Source of the DNA: Otis tarda
Taxonomy: Eukaryota; Chordata; Aves; Otidiformes; Otididae
Reading direction: 5' to 3'
Assembly: GCA_026413225.1 (NCBI GenBank)
Contig: CM048552.1
Location: forward strand, 203,063,553 to 203,127,552
DNA: 64,000 nt
Positions 46,111 through 56,939 of the stretch are shown here, piece after piece. Position numbers and translations under genes: made by a program. The notes beneath the pieces are model-generated. The model was not told where the DNA came from, did not search any database, and saw only the letters and a list, made by a program, of their open reading frames with translations. Each line of letters opens with the position of its first letter. Position 1 is the first letter of the stretch.

Positions 46111-46640
46111 AAACTGATTAAGACTAAGAAATTTTCATCAAATCAGTTCTGTTTACTTGGTTTTGCCAAGTGTTGAATTTTTCCTCTAAAAAACATAATC
46201 ATCTCTAATGCTGAGCCCAGCCCAGTAAAGACTGTGGTTAAGGCACTATTCCTTAATTCAGAAGCTGCTAGTTTTCCTTCAGAATGTAATTCTTTTAAAA
46301 TACCTAAGAGATATTTATATCTCAGATGCCTGTTAAGCTTGTGCTTTGAAACCAGTGGCAAATTCTGAAACGTAACTGTAACTATATAATTAACAAACTA
46401 CCACAGAGAAAACTTCCTTTAAAATGCCTGCTATGGTGTATCCAGTGGTCAGAGATTTAGTCAAAACTTCCAGATTATATCTTCAGCTTTTGGGAAACCT
46501 TCCTCCTCTGGTTTTTTTCCATTAAAAAAAAAAAAAAGGAATGAATACTTGCGTTATTCACTGGGATATTGTGAGGCTTCAAAACTGTGTGTTAAAGGCT
46601 TTGTTTGAAAGTGCTGTGTAAAAACAAGATCTCTTTGTAC
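46111..46640. other. Non-coding gap
   Basis: AT-rich, with an A run at about 46524-46537. Nothing else recognised. Confidence 0.5.
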
Positions 46641-46744
46641 AAACCTGATCTACTTGAAGATGTCCCTGCTCCTTGCAGGGGGGTTGGGCTAGATGACCTT
46701 TCAGGGTCCCTTCCAACCCAAACTATTATATGATTCTATGATTT
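46641..46744 (+). mobile_element. CR1 LINE 3' tip only
   Basis: Starts in the last ORF2 codons (NLI equivalent) and carries only the ~100-bp 3' UTR, including ATGTCCCTGCTCC and GGTTGGGCTAGATGACC, ending in decayed octamers at 46730-46744. Closest to the younger subfamily. Confidence 0.9.
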
Positions 46745-47345
46745 TACAAGCACACACAGACTTGTATCCTTGGTAGATATCATTAGGATGAGCTTTTGTT
46801 TTAGACCTCCTCTTGTACCCCAATAAAAAAAAAAAAACCCAAAACAAAAAACAAACATTACCTAATTAGAAAAAAAATCTTCAGGACAGCTTCATTATAT
46901 AGGTCATAGGATTTTTGTTTATATGCTTCAAATAGAATAGTAACTTTTTATAAAGCTGTTGCTTTTGGTTTGGATTTTCAGTTACTCAAGCGCAAGCATG
47001 CACACAGACATGTGTCCACTTAAAAGAGGCCATTTTGTAAACCTCTGCTTTTACTTCAGTTTGATAAGAAATATTTCAATAAAAGTTGCCTTTTCAATTA
47101 AAAGGCTAATTTTTTTTTTTTAAGATGAGAGGCTTCGAAAGGGTTGCCTACAGAGTCAGAGCAGTTTGCCTTTAAACTGCAACATTATGAGTACCATAGA
47201 AGGCTTTGAATTCTTGCTGGGCTTTAAATCTCGTAGTATGTCATCATTTATTTAACACTACTTGAGAAAAGCATGGGTTGTAGAAAGATATGTTAATTGT
47301 TCTTACTTTCTTTTAGGTTCTGTATTTCACCCAGAACTAAATTTG
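46745..47345. other. Non-coding gap
   Basis: AT-rich with A and T runs near 46826-46855 and 47109-47121. Nothing else recognised. Confidence 0.5.
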
Positions 47346-48384
47346 TGTTTTGAGTTTGTGTAGTAGAGGGGTTTACAGTGGCAGCTTCTGCGAGAAGGTG
47401 CTAGAAAGTTTCCCCTTTTTCGGGTGGACTGGGTTGGCTCCAGGTCAGACCTGCTGCTGGCCAGGGCCAAGCCAATCTGGCATGGCGTTAACACCTCTGT
47501 GATAACATATATAAGAAGGGAAAAATAAAACAGAAGTGTGAGCAGAGAGGGGGAAGTGTGGGCCTTGCCCTCTGGGCTGGCAGAGACAGAGAAGGAAAGG
47601 GAGAGGCGTTTTCCTGGATCTGATTGTAAGGAATTTTTTTTTGTGAGAGGAACAGCTGCAGACCCCAAGGTCAGTGAAGAAGGAGGGAGAGGAGTAATGC
47701 AGCTCCTGGCCAAGATTCCCCTGAAGCCCATGGTGCAGCCCATGGTGAAGCAGGCTGTGCCCCTGCAGCCCATGGAGGCCCACGGAGGGGCAGAGATCCA
47801 CCTGGAGCCTATGGAGGACCCCACGCTGGGGCAGGCGGATGCCCAAAGGAGGCTGTGGCGTGGAGGGCCCATGCTGGGGCAGCCTGTTCCTGAGGGAAGA
47901 AATGACCCATGCCAGAGCAGTTCACGAAGGACTGTAGCCCATGGGAGGGACCCTACGCTGGAGAAGGGGAGGAATGTGAGGAGTTCTTCCTATGAGGAGG
48001 AAGGAGTGGCAGAAACGTGTGATGAACTGACCACAACCCCCATTCCCTATTCCCCGCCCTGTGGTGCTCAGCAAGGGTGAGGAAGCGGAGGTAGTCTGTA
48101 ATGAAGTTAAGCCCAGAATGAGGGAAGGGTTGGGAGCAAGGTGTTCCTAAGATCTGGTTTTGTCTCTCGTTATCCTGCTTTGGTTTTATTTTTTATAAAT
48201 TAAATTCCTTTCCCCAAGTCAATTCTGTTTTGCCTGTAACAGTAATGTGGAATGATCTCTCCCTGTCCTTATCTTGACCCTCAAGCCTTATGTTATATTC
48301 GCTCTCCTCCATTCCCTTGGAGGGTGGGCAGGGTGGGTGAATGACTGTGTAGGGCTTAGTCCTGAGTGGGGCAAAACTATGACA
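47346..48384 (+). mobile_element. Solo LTR, ~1.04 kb avian ERV family, variant 3' end
   Basis: It begins TGTTTTGAGTTTGTG and ends CTATGACA (TG/CA). The flanks ATTTG (47341-47345) and GTTTG (48385-48389) make an imperfect 5-bp duplication. U3 has the GCTTCTGCGAGAAG block, TATATAAG at 47508-47515 and AATAAA at 47524-47529. The middle is GC-rich repeats around cagcccatgg (about 47690-47990). This part is homologous to the reverse-strand LTR at 27605-28690. The last ~80 bp instead end GACTGTGTAGGGCTTAG...CTATGACA, which resembles the end of the shorter 450-bp LTR family. Internal frames up to 180 codons come from the GC-rich repeats. No proviral genes remain. Confidence 0.85.
47508..47515 (+). 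promoter_or_regulatory. LTR TATA box
   Basis: TATATAAG about 160 bp into the LTR, followed 9 nt later by AATAAA. Position fits a U3 core promoter. The corresponding site in the 27605 copy reads GTATTTAAAAAG. Confidence 0.5.
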
Positions 48385-48389
48385 GTTTG

Positions 48390-50367
48390 GCAATGAAGAA
48401 ACAAGAAAAAGCCTATAAAAGTTCTCCTATAAATAAGCACAGTATAATAAAAAATAAGGGGTTTTTTTTGAGAAGATATGTACACTACTAGCTAATGTTA
48501 ACAGGTAACGGTATGGACTTGTATACTTTAAGAGACTTTTAAAAAAGCAATTAATATAAAGGTAATATACAATTGGTTTAATGTTACCGAAAATGCCAGA
48601 AAAAACTCTTACTCTGAATGCAACTGGTTGTGCATATGAGCTTAGTGTCAACAACTATATATGAGGACTGTACATCTTTACTTGAACTTTACTTGCAAAC
48701 TTCTGAGACAGAGATTTCTGTAAGCTATAGTATTTTTAATGTAAATCCAAAGTGGAGTTAGGGATAATGTGGTTCTTCAATAAGAAAGTCAGAAGTGAAA
48801 GTTTTGGATAGGTAGCATAGTAGGACTTTCTGCTCTAACTGCTCTTTAAGAACTATCTCAAAATCATAGACTTCTGATGATTGTTTAACACAGTACAACT
48901 ACTAAAATATTTTTTTAAATTATTATAATTTTAATTGCTTTTCCCTTTCTTAGTTATCTTTTGCTTTCATATTCCAAGCCTTATCTCCTTTTGTTATAGG
49001 ACAACTCATCTCCAGTATATTTTAAACAAACCTTTCATCTTGCTCTCTTCCCTATAATTAATTTATCCATGTGTCTGTGTAATTGAAATAAATAATAATA
49101 GTGGGGTCTTGATTCCCCCCCCGACTCTTATTTTACCAGCATATTCTCTTATTATGACCTATCATACTTTCATATTTTGTTTACTTTCTCAACAGTTTCC
49201 CCTGGATTATTGACCTGGATTCTACAAGCAGTTTTCTTGTATTCTAGTCATGGATGGTGGACATGTGAAAATCATGCCGCAATCCATTCAATTCATTTGT
49301 ACTATAGATGTCTGTTCTTGATGTTTCATAACTGGGCAGGCAGTAATTTAATAACATCTAGCAGATATGGGAGTGTTTAAAAAAAAAAAAAAGGTCTTTG
49401 TAGTACATCAGTTCAACTCCAATGTACTTCATGAATTTTCAGTAAATATCATTAATTCAGTGATGAACTTCCAACTCACTTCTCTTTACATTCTGCACTA
49501 TTACATACTCACACTGTTGCAAATTTGGAAATCTGTAATTAAATCGATGGTGCTATTGCAGCAAAACTGTTGATGGAGAAAAAAACAGTACAGTACTTGA
49601 AACTGAGATCTATGTGGTAGAGAAGGCATCTTTAGTGTTTCTCCAACCAGATATCACTTTGACATGATGCTGTTTATAGGCTGACATACCTTAATCAAGA
49701 ATAAACAATAGAAGTTACGTTGATAACAGACTTTCAAATACTGTGCTGTACTGCAAATATCAGATAGAAATTGCCATTTAGTTCAGATGAGGATAGTTTT
49801 CTCAGTGTATTTGGTAAGTGGCACCTCCAGGTCAGAGTGGAAGACAAGTGATAGATCAGTGTGCTAAGTGGCTACTATTAATCCACTTTTGTAGTTATAA
49901 TTACACTCCTGGTTTCCTCCTCTCAATTAATGGTTTCATTTTTGCTAAGTTTTTGGAATCTTACTTTGCTCTGTGTTGCCATTTGGCTCGTTGTTGCATT
50001 CAATAAAATGCATCTTTTTAATAATTTAAGCATAAATTAATTATATGTTATATTTCTCTAATTCCTCTACTGTTTTTATTTTCTCCTCTAGGAAAAAACA
50101 TATATTGACTGATCTCTAAAATTTTTAGCTTGAGAAGATAAAATATATAAATATATAATTAAGAGGAATATCTATGATTTCTTTTTTTTTTTTTATTTAT
50201 ACTGGTTAAACCAACCCTCATTTTCCTACAGTCTTTGGACATTAAATAAAAGATAGAAAGATGTCATATGAAACATTAGCACTGACTCACAAACCATACA
50301 TTAGTGACACTCATTACACACTGAAGAGGGTGTTGGATTGGGTAAGCTAAAACAATATCATGGACTC
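48390..50367. other. Non-coding gap
   Basis: AT-rich, with a C run at 49118-49125, an A run at 49379-49392 and a T run near 50182-50195. No gene recognised. Confidence 0.5.
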
Positions 50368-50797
50368 ACAGAATCATAGAATAGTTTGGGTTGGAAGGGA
50401 CCTTTAAAGGCCATCTAGTCCAACCCCCTTGCAAGGAGCAGGGACATCTCCAACCAGATCAGGTTGCTCAGAGCCCCATCCAGTCTGGCCTTGAATATTT
50501 CCAGGGATGGGGCATCCACCACTTCTCTGGGCAACCTGTGCCTGTGTTCCATCGCCCTCATCGTAAAAAAAAATTTCCTGATATCTTGTTTGAATCTACT
50601 TCCCTCTATTTTAGAACCATTACCCCTCGTCCCATCACAACAGGCCCTGCTAAAAAGTTTCTCCCCATCTTTCCTGTAAGCCCCCTTTAGGTACTGGAAG
50701 GCTGCTATAAGGTCTCCCTGGAGCCTCCTCTTCTCCAGGCTGAACAGCCCTGACTCTCTCAGCCTGTCTTCATAGGAAAGGTGCTCCAGCCCTCTGA
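50368..50797 (-). mobile_element. CR1 LINE 3' fragment
   Basis: On the minus strand it covers the last ~110 codons of ORF2 and the 3' UTR. Recognisable pieces are [37 protein letters not shown] and the KPGKKFLTRG / [21 protein letters not shown] region, with the octamer end at 50368-50384. A frameshift lies near 50580 beside an A run. Middle-aged. Confidence 0.92.
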
Positions 50798-51409
50798 GTA
50801 TTGAAATTCATACCTTCTATGGCAGAATTGAAATAACGGTATAAATAAAACCATACTGACAAGCCATAAAAAATTAAAATACAGAGCCTTTAGCCTAAAC
50901 AAGCATTTCATTTCTCTTCTCGAGAGGTACTACTAATCTCTGTTAGTAATGAAATAGAACAGAGTCTTCTATTCATAGGTACAAAACAGCTGTCCCTTTT
51001 TTAAAGATGGGGAAAGAATGGCACAGAGAGAAGAAAAGGACAACAATTTTTCATCTGGGGGGTTGAGTAGTTTAAGAGAGCTCAAAATTTGTGGTGCTCA
51101 GCTCAGACTGCAAACTACTAGAAATAGATTACACTGGCCATGTACAGGCACTTGAGTTTTTGAACATTAAGCAGCTGGGCAAGAGCTGTCTTCTTTTGCT
51201 ATCATCTTGAATACATCATCAACCCAGAAGCATATATATCTCAGAAAGCTGATTATCTTTCAGCGACTAAAGTAGCATAGCCATTGCTTGTTTACAGAGT
51301 TACATATGAGGCAACCAAACTAGGTCCAACCTGAAAACCACACCGTTTTGAATTCTTTTGATTCCTGTTCATGTTTTCAGACAGTAAAACCTGTATATAG
51401 GAGCTGCTG

Positions 51410-51410
<1 letters not shown>

Positions 51411-51437
<27 letters not shown>
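51411..51437. repeat. Poly-T tract, 27 bp
   Basis: An uninterrupted run of 27 T followed by AAAGG. There is no AATAAA-type signal on the minus strand just to its right that would make it a retrocopy tail. Confidence 0.8.
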
Positions 51438-51441
<4 letters not shown>

Positions 51442-52994
51442 GAAAGAGACTCAATCTTGTCCATATAAATCACCTTGTAAATATTCATCTCAAACTTCTA
51501 TGCCAAAGTGGAATCCAAAATTCAGAGCCAAGCAAGTTCTATGAAGCATCACTGCTCTCACAGAATGATTAATTCACTACAGTGTGTGTAATTTACACAT
51601 AGGCTAAGTTTTTTCTCTTCTCCTATAGCACCTTTTCATTCCTGGCAGCGTGTTCTTACATCTTGACCCATCACACATTTACATGCTGTCGTCTTCTCAT
51701 CTGCTTCACATCTGCCTTCTCTGTATTCATAGCTTTAATCCCAGGAATTCCTACCTACTGCTCCAAAGCACACATGTAAATCCTGAGGTAAAATGCCATG
51801 TTCCGCTAGGTGCCAGCTGTCCTTTGTGGAAGGATGGCAGCTATTCACAAACTGAAGGGCTGACTTTTTTTCTGTCTGAGTTAGGAAGCTACAGTCTTTA
51901 AAGACTGGAAGAAATAAAGGCAATTTATTACTCTGGACAGAATGATTTGCAAATGCTGCCAATCCAGTGATGTTCTGCTGCCTTATGTGCCCTGTGTCCC
52001 TTTGGCATTGCGTTTAAATAAGTGAATACAACCATTAATGCACCACCTGTTTCAGACAGGTTAGGCTACAAGTGTATTATGAAGAAAAATAGGTGAAAAG
52101 AAAGCATAGATGAAGCTAATGAAAAAATGCAAGTGCTTAAGTCTGTTATCAACTGTTACATTGACTTTACCTGCTTCTGGCTCTGGGAAGATTCTCTAGT
52201 CTCTTCAGATACTTTTCTCTGCAAAAAAGTGGAAAAGCTAAGTCGTCAAAAAAATAGAGAGGCAGTAACTGGAGTGGTATCCTGAAGCTGTTCTCTTTCC
52301 ACTGCTGGGGTGTTGGTAAGTCCTACGTGTTGGAACAGGATGTTCTGTAAGAGGCAGCAATCTGGATGGAGAAATGTGGAGTGGGGAGTAATTTTCTGTA
52401 CCATTAAGGAGCCTTGTGCTCTGGACTTCAGCCCATCAAATCACAGCAGGAAAATTGCCTGTCAGACCTTCCAAGCCTTGCTTACCTGTGCCTACACTAA
52501 CCTTATTGGTATTCAAGCCATAATGCTAGGATACAGAGAGAAAAACTGGCCCTCTTAACATCACATTGAACAAAGGCCTTTTAGAAAGAGTCTCCAGTTT
52601 GATATTCAGCTCCTGCCAGTGCAGGAGCCTTGGCTGGCCCATGTTGTGGTTCACTTTTGTACCTTTATAGCAGTGGTCAGAGCTGCTGAGTGGTCAGGTC
52701 CATCAGACAACAACAGTTTCACTGCAGCTTTACTGTTAATGTTGCAGGAAGAGATGTGTGGACCTTTGCGCCAGAAGACCATCTAGTCATTACTGGAAAG
52801 CATGAAAAGCTGTATATTAAACAGAGTTGTTTGATGAAACTTCTAGAATTTCTGAAACAGAATAACTGACATGGAATAGTATTATTTCCCAGATTTGAAA
52901 GTATAAGCAGTACTTCAGAATTGCTGCATGAGCTGACAAGTCCATATGGGTTTTGTTTCCTTGACCCCAGTGCCTCCAACATGAGTGGGGAAGC

Positions 52995-53045
52995 CAACAG
53001 TCACACAGGAAGGGGTTACCCAACAGTTGCACGGGAAGGGGTTAT
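52995..53045 (+). repeat. Imperfect 26-bp-period direct repeat
   Basis: Copies at 52995-53019 and 53021-53045 align over 25 bp with four differences, all transitions. Both contain the core GGAAGGGGTTA or GGGAAGGGGTTA. A local duplication. Confidence 0.75.
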
Positions 53046-53224
53046 GCACCGTCCCTGGAAACCAGCCACCTCTCATTGTCACAAGTATGTGCTGCTAATC
53101 ATTTTGACACTGGAAAATCAACTGTCTGTCTGGCAGTGCTGGAGGACTGTCATGGTCTACTGAGAATTGTTTGCCTGCCATTTGCAAGCATGAAGAATAT
53201 ACCAGGAATAATATTTTTGTCAGG

Positions 53225-53590
53225 GAAAAGGGAGGGCCAGCAGCTCCCTGTGGTCTGGTGCTCCCTGGGATGACAGGGCTTGCCAACGAGGGGGCATCAG
53301 GGGCAGCCGCTGCCCTGGGCTTCAGTCTTCTTCCTGGGGTCAGGAATGGGCTGAAGCTCGGCTGGAACATTGGCCTATGAGTGGGCCCAGCTGAGTGGGG
53401 CTGATGGCTGGGCAGGGTGGGGCTGTGGGGAGCTGGAGACCAACATCCTGCAGTGTGACTGGGGCAGAGACTCAGCTGAAGTGGGGTCCTGGGCCATGGG
53501 CAGTGTGGGACGAGGCCAAGGGGAGGACATATAGGGCTGTTGGTGCCCTCAGGGTCCTGACAATTTTGCCTTGCAGAGAATGAGTTTTCC
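53225..53590. other. Isolated GC-rich patch of unknown origin
   Basis: About 370 bp, notably richer in G and C than several kilobases on either side. It supports open frames on both strands (for example 53095-53592 minus, 165 codons, Pro/Ser/His-rich). The frames have no conserved motif, and long frames on both strands are expected in GC-rich non-coding DNA. It is CpG-poor by eye, so not a CpG-island promoter. It could be an unrecognised repeat or old LTR. Confidence 0.4.
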
Positions 53591-55093
53591 AAGCAGAGCT
53601 AGAGCCTTTGGTGTCACGCCGGGGCTGTCTGCACTGTCCTGCCCTGGAAGAAGTAGTTTATTTATCAATCCTTCTTGGTTTGAAGGGGAAGTAGACCCAT
53701 TTTTTTTTTATTATGATGTGAATACACATCATCATAATGCTCTGAGAAGATCTAGCATGGCACATGTTCCATTTGGTCCTTGTTCCTTTCCAAGGTTGTA
53801 CTGTAATCATTGGTTTTCCATCTTTTATTGAGGAATCCTTCCTCTTTTTGTCTGATATGGCTTATAACTATATGGAGGGCCCCAGTGGGAACTCTTTTAG
53901 CCTATCACCGGTTGCAGAGTGAAGGTGGAGTTCTTGTTTGGACAGCTAAAGGAAGGATGAAGTTGCATCCAAAATAACTTGCATTATAATAAGACATGAA
54001 AAAATATTAGAATGCAAAAGTTCTGTGAGGAAATGCCAGGTTTTATATCCAATACATGTAATTCAAACCATATTGTGTTTCAAGAGCTTTCTTCAAGCCC
54101 ACGACAGGGCAAAATTTAGCCTGAGCTCCTGAGGACTCTTTCTGGAGCCTGTGCTTCTGGAGGCCCTGAAGCCATTTGGGGAAGCTGACATTCATAAGCA
54201 GGATTTCTGGAGACAAGATAAAGACTTTACGGAGAAAAAATGAACTAAAACTGAAACCCCGTGTACTAGAAACTGTATTTTTGGTCAGCTCAATAAGTAA
54301 ATAGAATATACATGTCTGTGATCTTTAGTACTCTATAAAGGTGAAGTATGTGACTAACCAGGGTGAGTCTTACACATTCATATAGCTGGAAAGTGTTCCC
54401 CTAGATCACGTGAATCTATGGTCAAGGAAGTGCTTGAATACGTTACACATATAGTAGTTTCAATGAGTGACAGATTGCTAGTGCACACCCAGTTTATTGG
54501 ATTGTGAAATACCAAGGAATATCTTTCAGTGATATACAGTGCTAAAGTAGCTTTCCACATGCTTTTTAATATACCTGGGTTGAAGGGACTGCTAATCCAT
54601 ATGGAGTATATTGTGCCGGATTAGTTTATGGAGTATGTTGCATAAGGGTTGATTTATTTGCTGAATAAAATATCAACTTACATGTAACTCTGTGTACTTT
54701 CTACTTTGGGGATATGCAGTGCCATTTAATTGGCTTGTGTAAATAGCTTGCTGGTTTTTGATACTTTAATAATGCCTTCTGGTACAGCTGTCTCTTCACA
54801 TTTCCTTACAATTAAGTGGATGGCAATATGGTCAAGAACAAATCCTTAAGAAGCATAGAACTTTATTAAACTTACATTTATAATGCAAGGAAAAAATTAG
54901 GGGCAATGAAGTCAGACTGTTCAATGCTAAAAAGAATAAGCCTTTAAATTAAATTTTGAAGTTTAACTTGCAGAAGTTAAGTAAGTGAAAAAAGGAAAAC
55001 ACAGTCAACTTAGTTGTGACATTCATGGACATCAACATCCCTTGTGTTTTGTTTTCCCTTTTCACCCTTTCTTAAGCATTTTCTGTCATGAAT

Positions 55094-55170
55094 AGTATCA
55101 TAGAATAATTTAGGTTGGAAAGGACCTTTAAGATCATCAAGTCCAATCGTTGATCATGAAGTCCAATCAT
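55094..55170 (-). mobile_element. CR1 LINE 3' tip, short
   Basis: On the plus strand the text gtatcatagaataatttagg, then 'ttggaaaggacctttaagatcatcaagtccaa', marks the 3' tip of a minus-strand CR1. The phrase 'aagtccaatc.tt' occurs twice (near 55139 and 55159), a small internal duplication. Ends without ORF2 sequence. Confidence 0.85.
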
Positions 55171-55551
55171 TACTGCGCTCTGGCTTGTACAAATAAAACA
55201 TTTCTTCTTTTTTTTTTTTTTTCTCTTTCAGGTCCTCATGTCACTAACTCTAGGTTGATACAGGACCATAAGTAGAAATACATCCAATTAGTCTCAAAAT
55301 GGCCCCATTAGAGCGTCTCAGTATGCTTGATTTTACTGGCCACACCAGAAGAAGATAAATGCTGAATCTCTAGATTGTCATCCAAGGAGCTTGTTTTACT
55401 GTTACACAATATTTAAATATATTTTTACTTTAAATCAAATCCAGTGTTTACCAAAAACCACTTTTTCAGCATTGTGACTAAATTACAAATGACAGGAAAC
55501 AATTAAATGCCTTATTAAGATTAAACCACAAACCACAGCCCTTTGTATTTT
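55171..55551. other. Non-coding gap
   Basis: AT-rich with a T run at about 55207-55222. Nothing recognised. Confidence 0.5.
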
Positions 55552-55790
55552 CATAGAATCATAGAATCATTATGGTTGGAAAAGACCTCTAAGATCATCA
55601 AGCCCAACCATCAACCCAACACCACCATACCTAGTAAACCGTGTCCCGAAGTGCGGCATCTACACTTTTTTTGGATACCTCCAGGGATGGTGACTCCACC
55701 ACTTCCCTGGGTAGCCTGTTCCAATGCTTGATCACTCTTTCAGTAAAAAAAAAATTCCTAATGTCCAATCTAAACCTCCCCTTTTCTTTG
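55552..55790 (-). mobile_element. CR1 LINE 3' fragment, older subfamily
   Basis: On the plus strand: catagaatcatagaatcatt, 'ttggaaaagacctctaagatcatcaag', 'accatcaacccaacaccaccat', 'gtgtcccgaagtg', 'acctccagggatggtgactccaccact', 'cctgttccaatgcttgatcac'. This is the minus-strand CR1 3' UTR and last ORF2 codons of the same subfamily as 26052. An A run at 55745-55753 interrupts the KKFFLM region. Confidence 0.92.
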
Positions 55791-56130
55791 TAGATATTTC
55801 AGTCATAACATAAAATGTACTCTCTCTTAGTTTTAGTTTTTTTTTCAGGGGATGTTTACTTCTCCTTATTTCTTATTCTTCTGGTGCTACATAAGAGACT
55901 GAGTAACCGCTATGATCTTTGCTATACCGGAACATCCCTCCCTTGTCTTTTCGTAAGTGTTGTTTCTTTGCAATGGGATAGTGATCATTCTCCAGGGGTT
56001 TACCATGGTACTCCTGAGGCTTATATCACTTCTTCCTATACCTTTTTTTCACGTTCTTTGATTAATTTATTTCAAGTATAAATATTAATAAGCACCTTCC
56101 TGGCTTCTGGTTTCTTCTTTTTATTATAGA
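55791..56130. other. Non-coding gap
   Basis: T-rich sequence with no recognised element. Confidence 0.45.
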
Positions 56131-56230
56131 CTTATGAAGACATAAATAATAAGAATGGCTGTAACAGGTCAGATTACCAGTCCACTAAGCCCAATAGTTG
56201 CTTTTCATAACTGGCCAATAAAACACAACA
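56131..56230 (-). mobile_element. Candidate ancient amniote LINE 3' end
   Basis: The plus-strand text 'acataaataataagaatggc', then 'acaggtcagattaccagtcca', then 'taagcccaatagttg', then 'actggccaat' resembles, from memory, a repeat common in turtle and crocodilian DNA that starts with 'acataagaa' units and reads 'gggtcagaccaaaggtccatctagcccagtatcctg..gtggccaatg'. The octamer-like start suggests a CR1/L2-clade 3' end in minus orientation. Decay may extend to about 56350. This is based on recollection, not a search. Confidence 0.45.
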
Positions 56231-56479
56231 CATGTCCTAGAGAAAAGTATGAAAACTATAAGCAAACAGTGATGCTTCCTTCTTCTTCTTTTTCCCTTTC
56301 TCCCCGAATGCCAGGTAGTATGCTACTTAAGGACTACCTGAACCAGCAATGACATCTTTATTCTTAATTGCCTTTGATGAATGTTGCTTCCAGGAAGTTC
56401 ATAAAATGTACATCTTATTCTTAGATCAGTGAATGTATAGCCTTCATATTAGATATCTCTTAGATTGTTCTCTTGGAAC
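56231..56479. other. Non-coding gap
   Basis: No gene recognised; the first ~120 bp may be the continuation of the ancient repeat. Confidence 0.4.
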
Positions 56480-56484
56480 ATTAT
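56480..56484. repeat. Target-site duplication, left copy (ATTAT)
   Basis: ATTAT directly before the LTR, repeated exactly at 56935-56939. Confidence 0.9.
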
Positions 56485-56934
56485 TGTCCTGGTTTTGGCT
56501 AGGATAGAGTTAATATTTACCTGAGCTGGGTGGAGAACTGAAGCTGGTAGCCCCTATGGCTGAGATAGTTAACTAATTAGCTAACAGCTGGGGTTAATTT
56601 ACCCAAATTAGCCAAAGGGCTATTCCATCCCATCTGACATCATGCTCAGTATATAAGTGAGGAGGGTGCTAAAGGGAGCCTCCCTGCTACTTGGAAGAGA
56701 CTGGGTGTGAAGATCTGTTGTGAGCTATTGTACTGTATTTGTGTTCCATCACTGTTTTGTTTTCTTCTGTCGTTACTGTTAAATTTACTTTTTGTTTAAT
56801 CTCAACCCACGTGTTTGGTTTTTTTTTCTTCTGGTTTTCTTTTGTTTGCCAAATCTCCTCCTATTCTCTTGGAGAGTGGGGGGAGTGAGAGAGAGACTGC
56901 GTAGTCTGGTCCCTGTCGGGGCTGAACTACGACA
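56485..56934 (+). mobile_element. Solo LTR, 450 bp ERVL-like family, young copy
   Basis: TGTCCTGGTTTTGGCTAG at the left and GAACTACGACA at the right, flanked by exact ATTAT duplications. Internal landmarks are TTACCTGAGCTGGGTGGAG, ATTAGCTAACAGCTGGGG, TATATAAG at 56650-56657, CTCAACCCACGTG, a T run near 56819-56828, and GAGAGACTGCGTAGTCTGG near the end. It matches the minus-strand copy at 62399-62842 with only about seven substitutions plus length differences in T runs and a ~10-bp deletion, so both are recent. A 5-bp duplication is usual for class III (ERVL) elements; I make the class call from that alone because no pol remains. Confidence 0.93.
56650..56657 (+). promoter_or_regulatory. LTR TATA box
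   Basis: TATATAAG about 165 bp into the LTR, conserved in the 15017 and 62399 copies. Expected U3 core promoter; activity unknown. Confidence 0.6.
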
Positions 56935-56939
56935 ATTAT
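56935..56939. repeat. Target-site duplication, right copy (ATTAT)
   Basis: Exact match to 56480-56484, fixing the right LTR boundary. Confidence 0.9.

Larger units (their letters stand above)
50798..55093. other. Long stretch without a recognised gene
   Basis: Mostly AT-rich, interrupted by a GC-rich patch at 53225-53590 (listed). Contains the poly-T run at 51411-51437 and a 25-bp imperfect direct repeat at 52995-53045. No exon, LTR or CR1 is recognised. Confidence 0.5.

Noticed and set aside
47327..48080. Frames of 180-181 codons on both strands
   Set aside because: Same GC-rich LTR repeats; open on both strands because TA-containing stop codons are rare there.
53095..53592. 165-codon Pro/Ser/His-rich minus-strand frame
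   Set aside because: GC-rich patch open on several frames of both strands; no conserved motif or splice structure.
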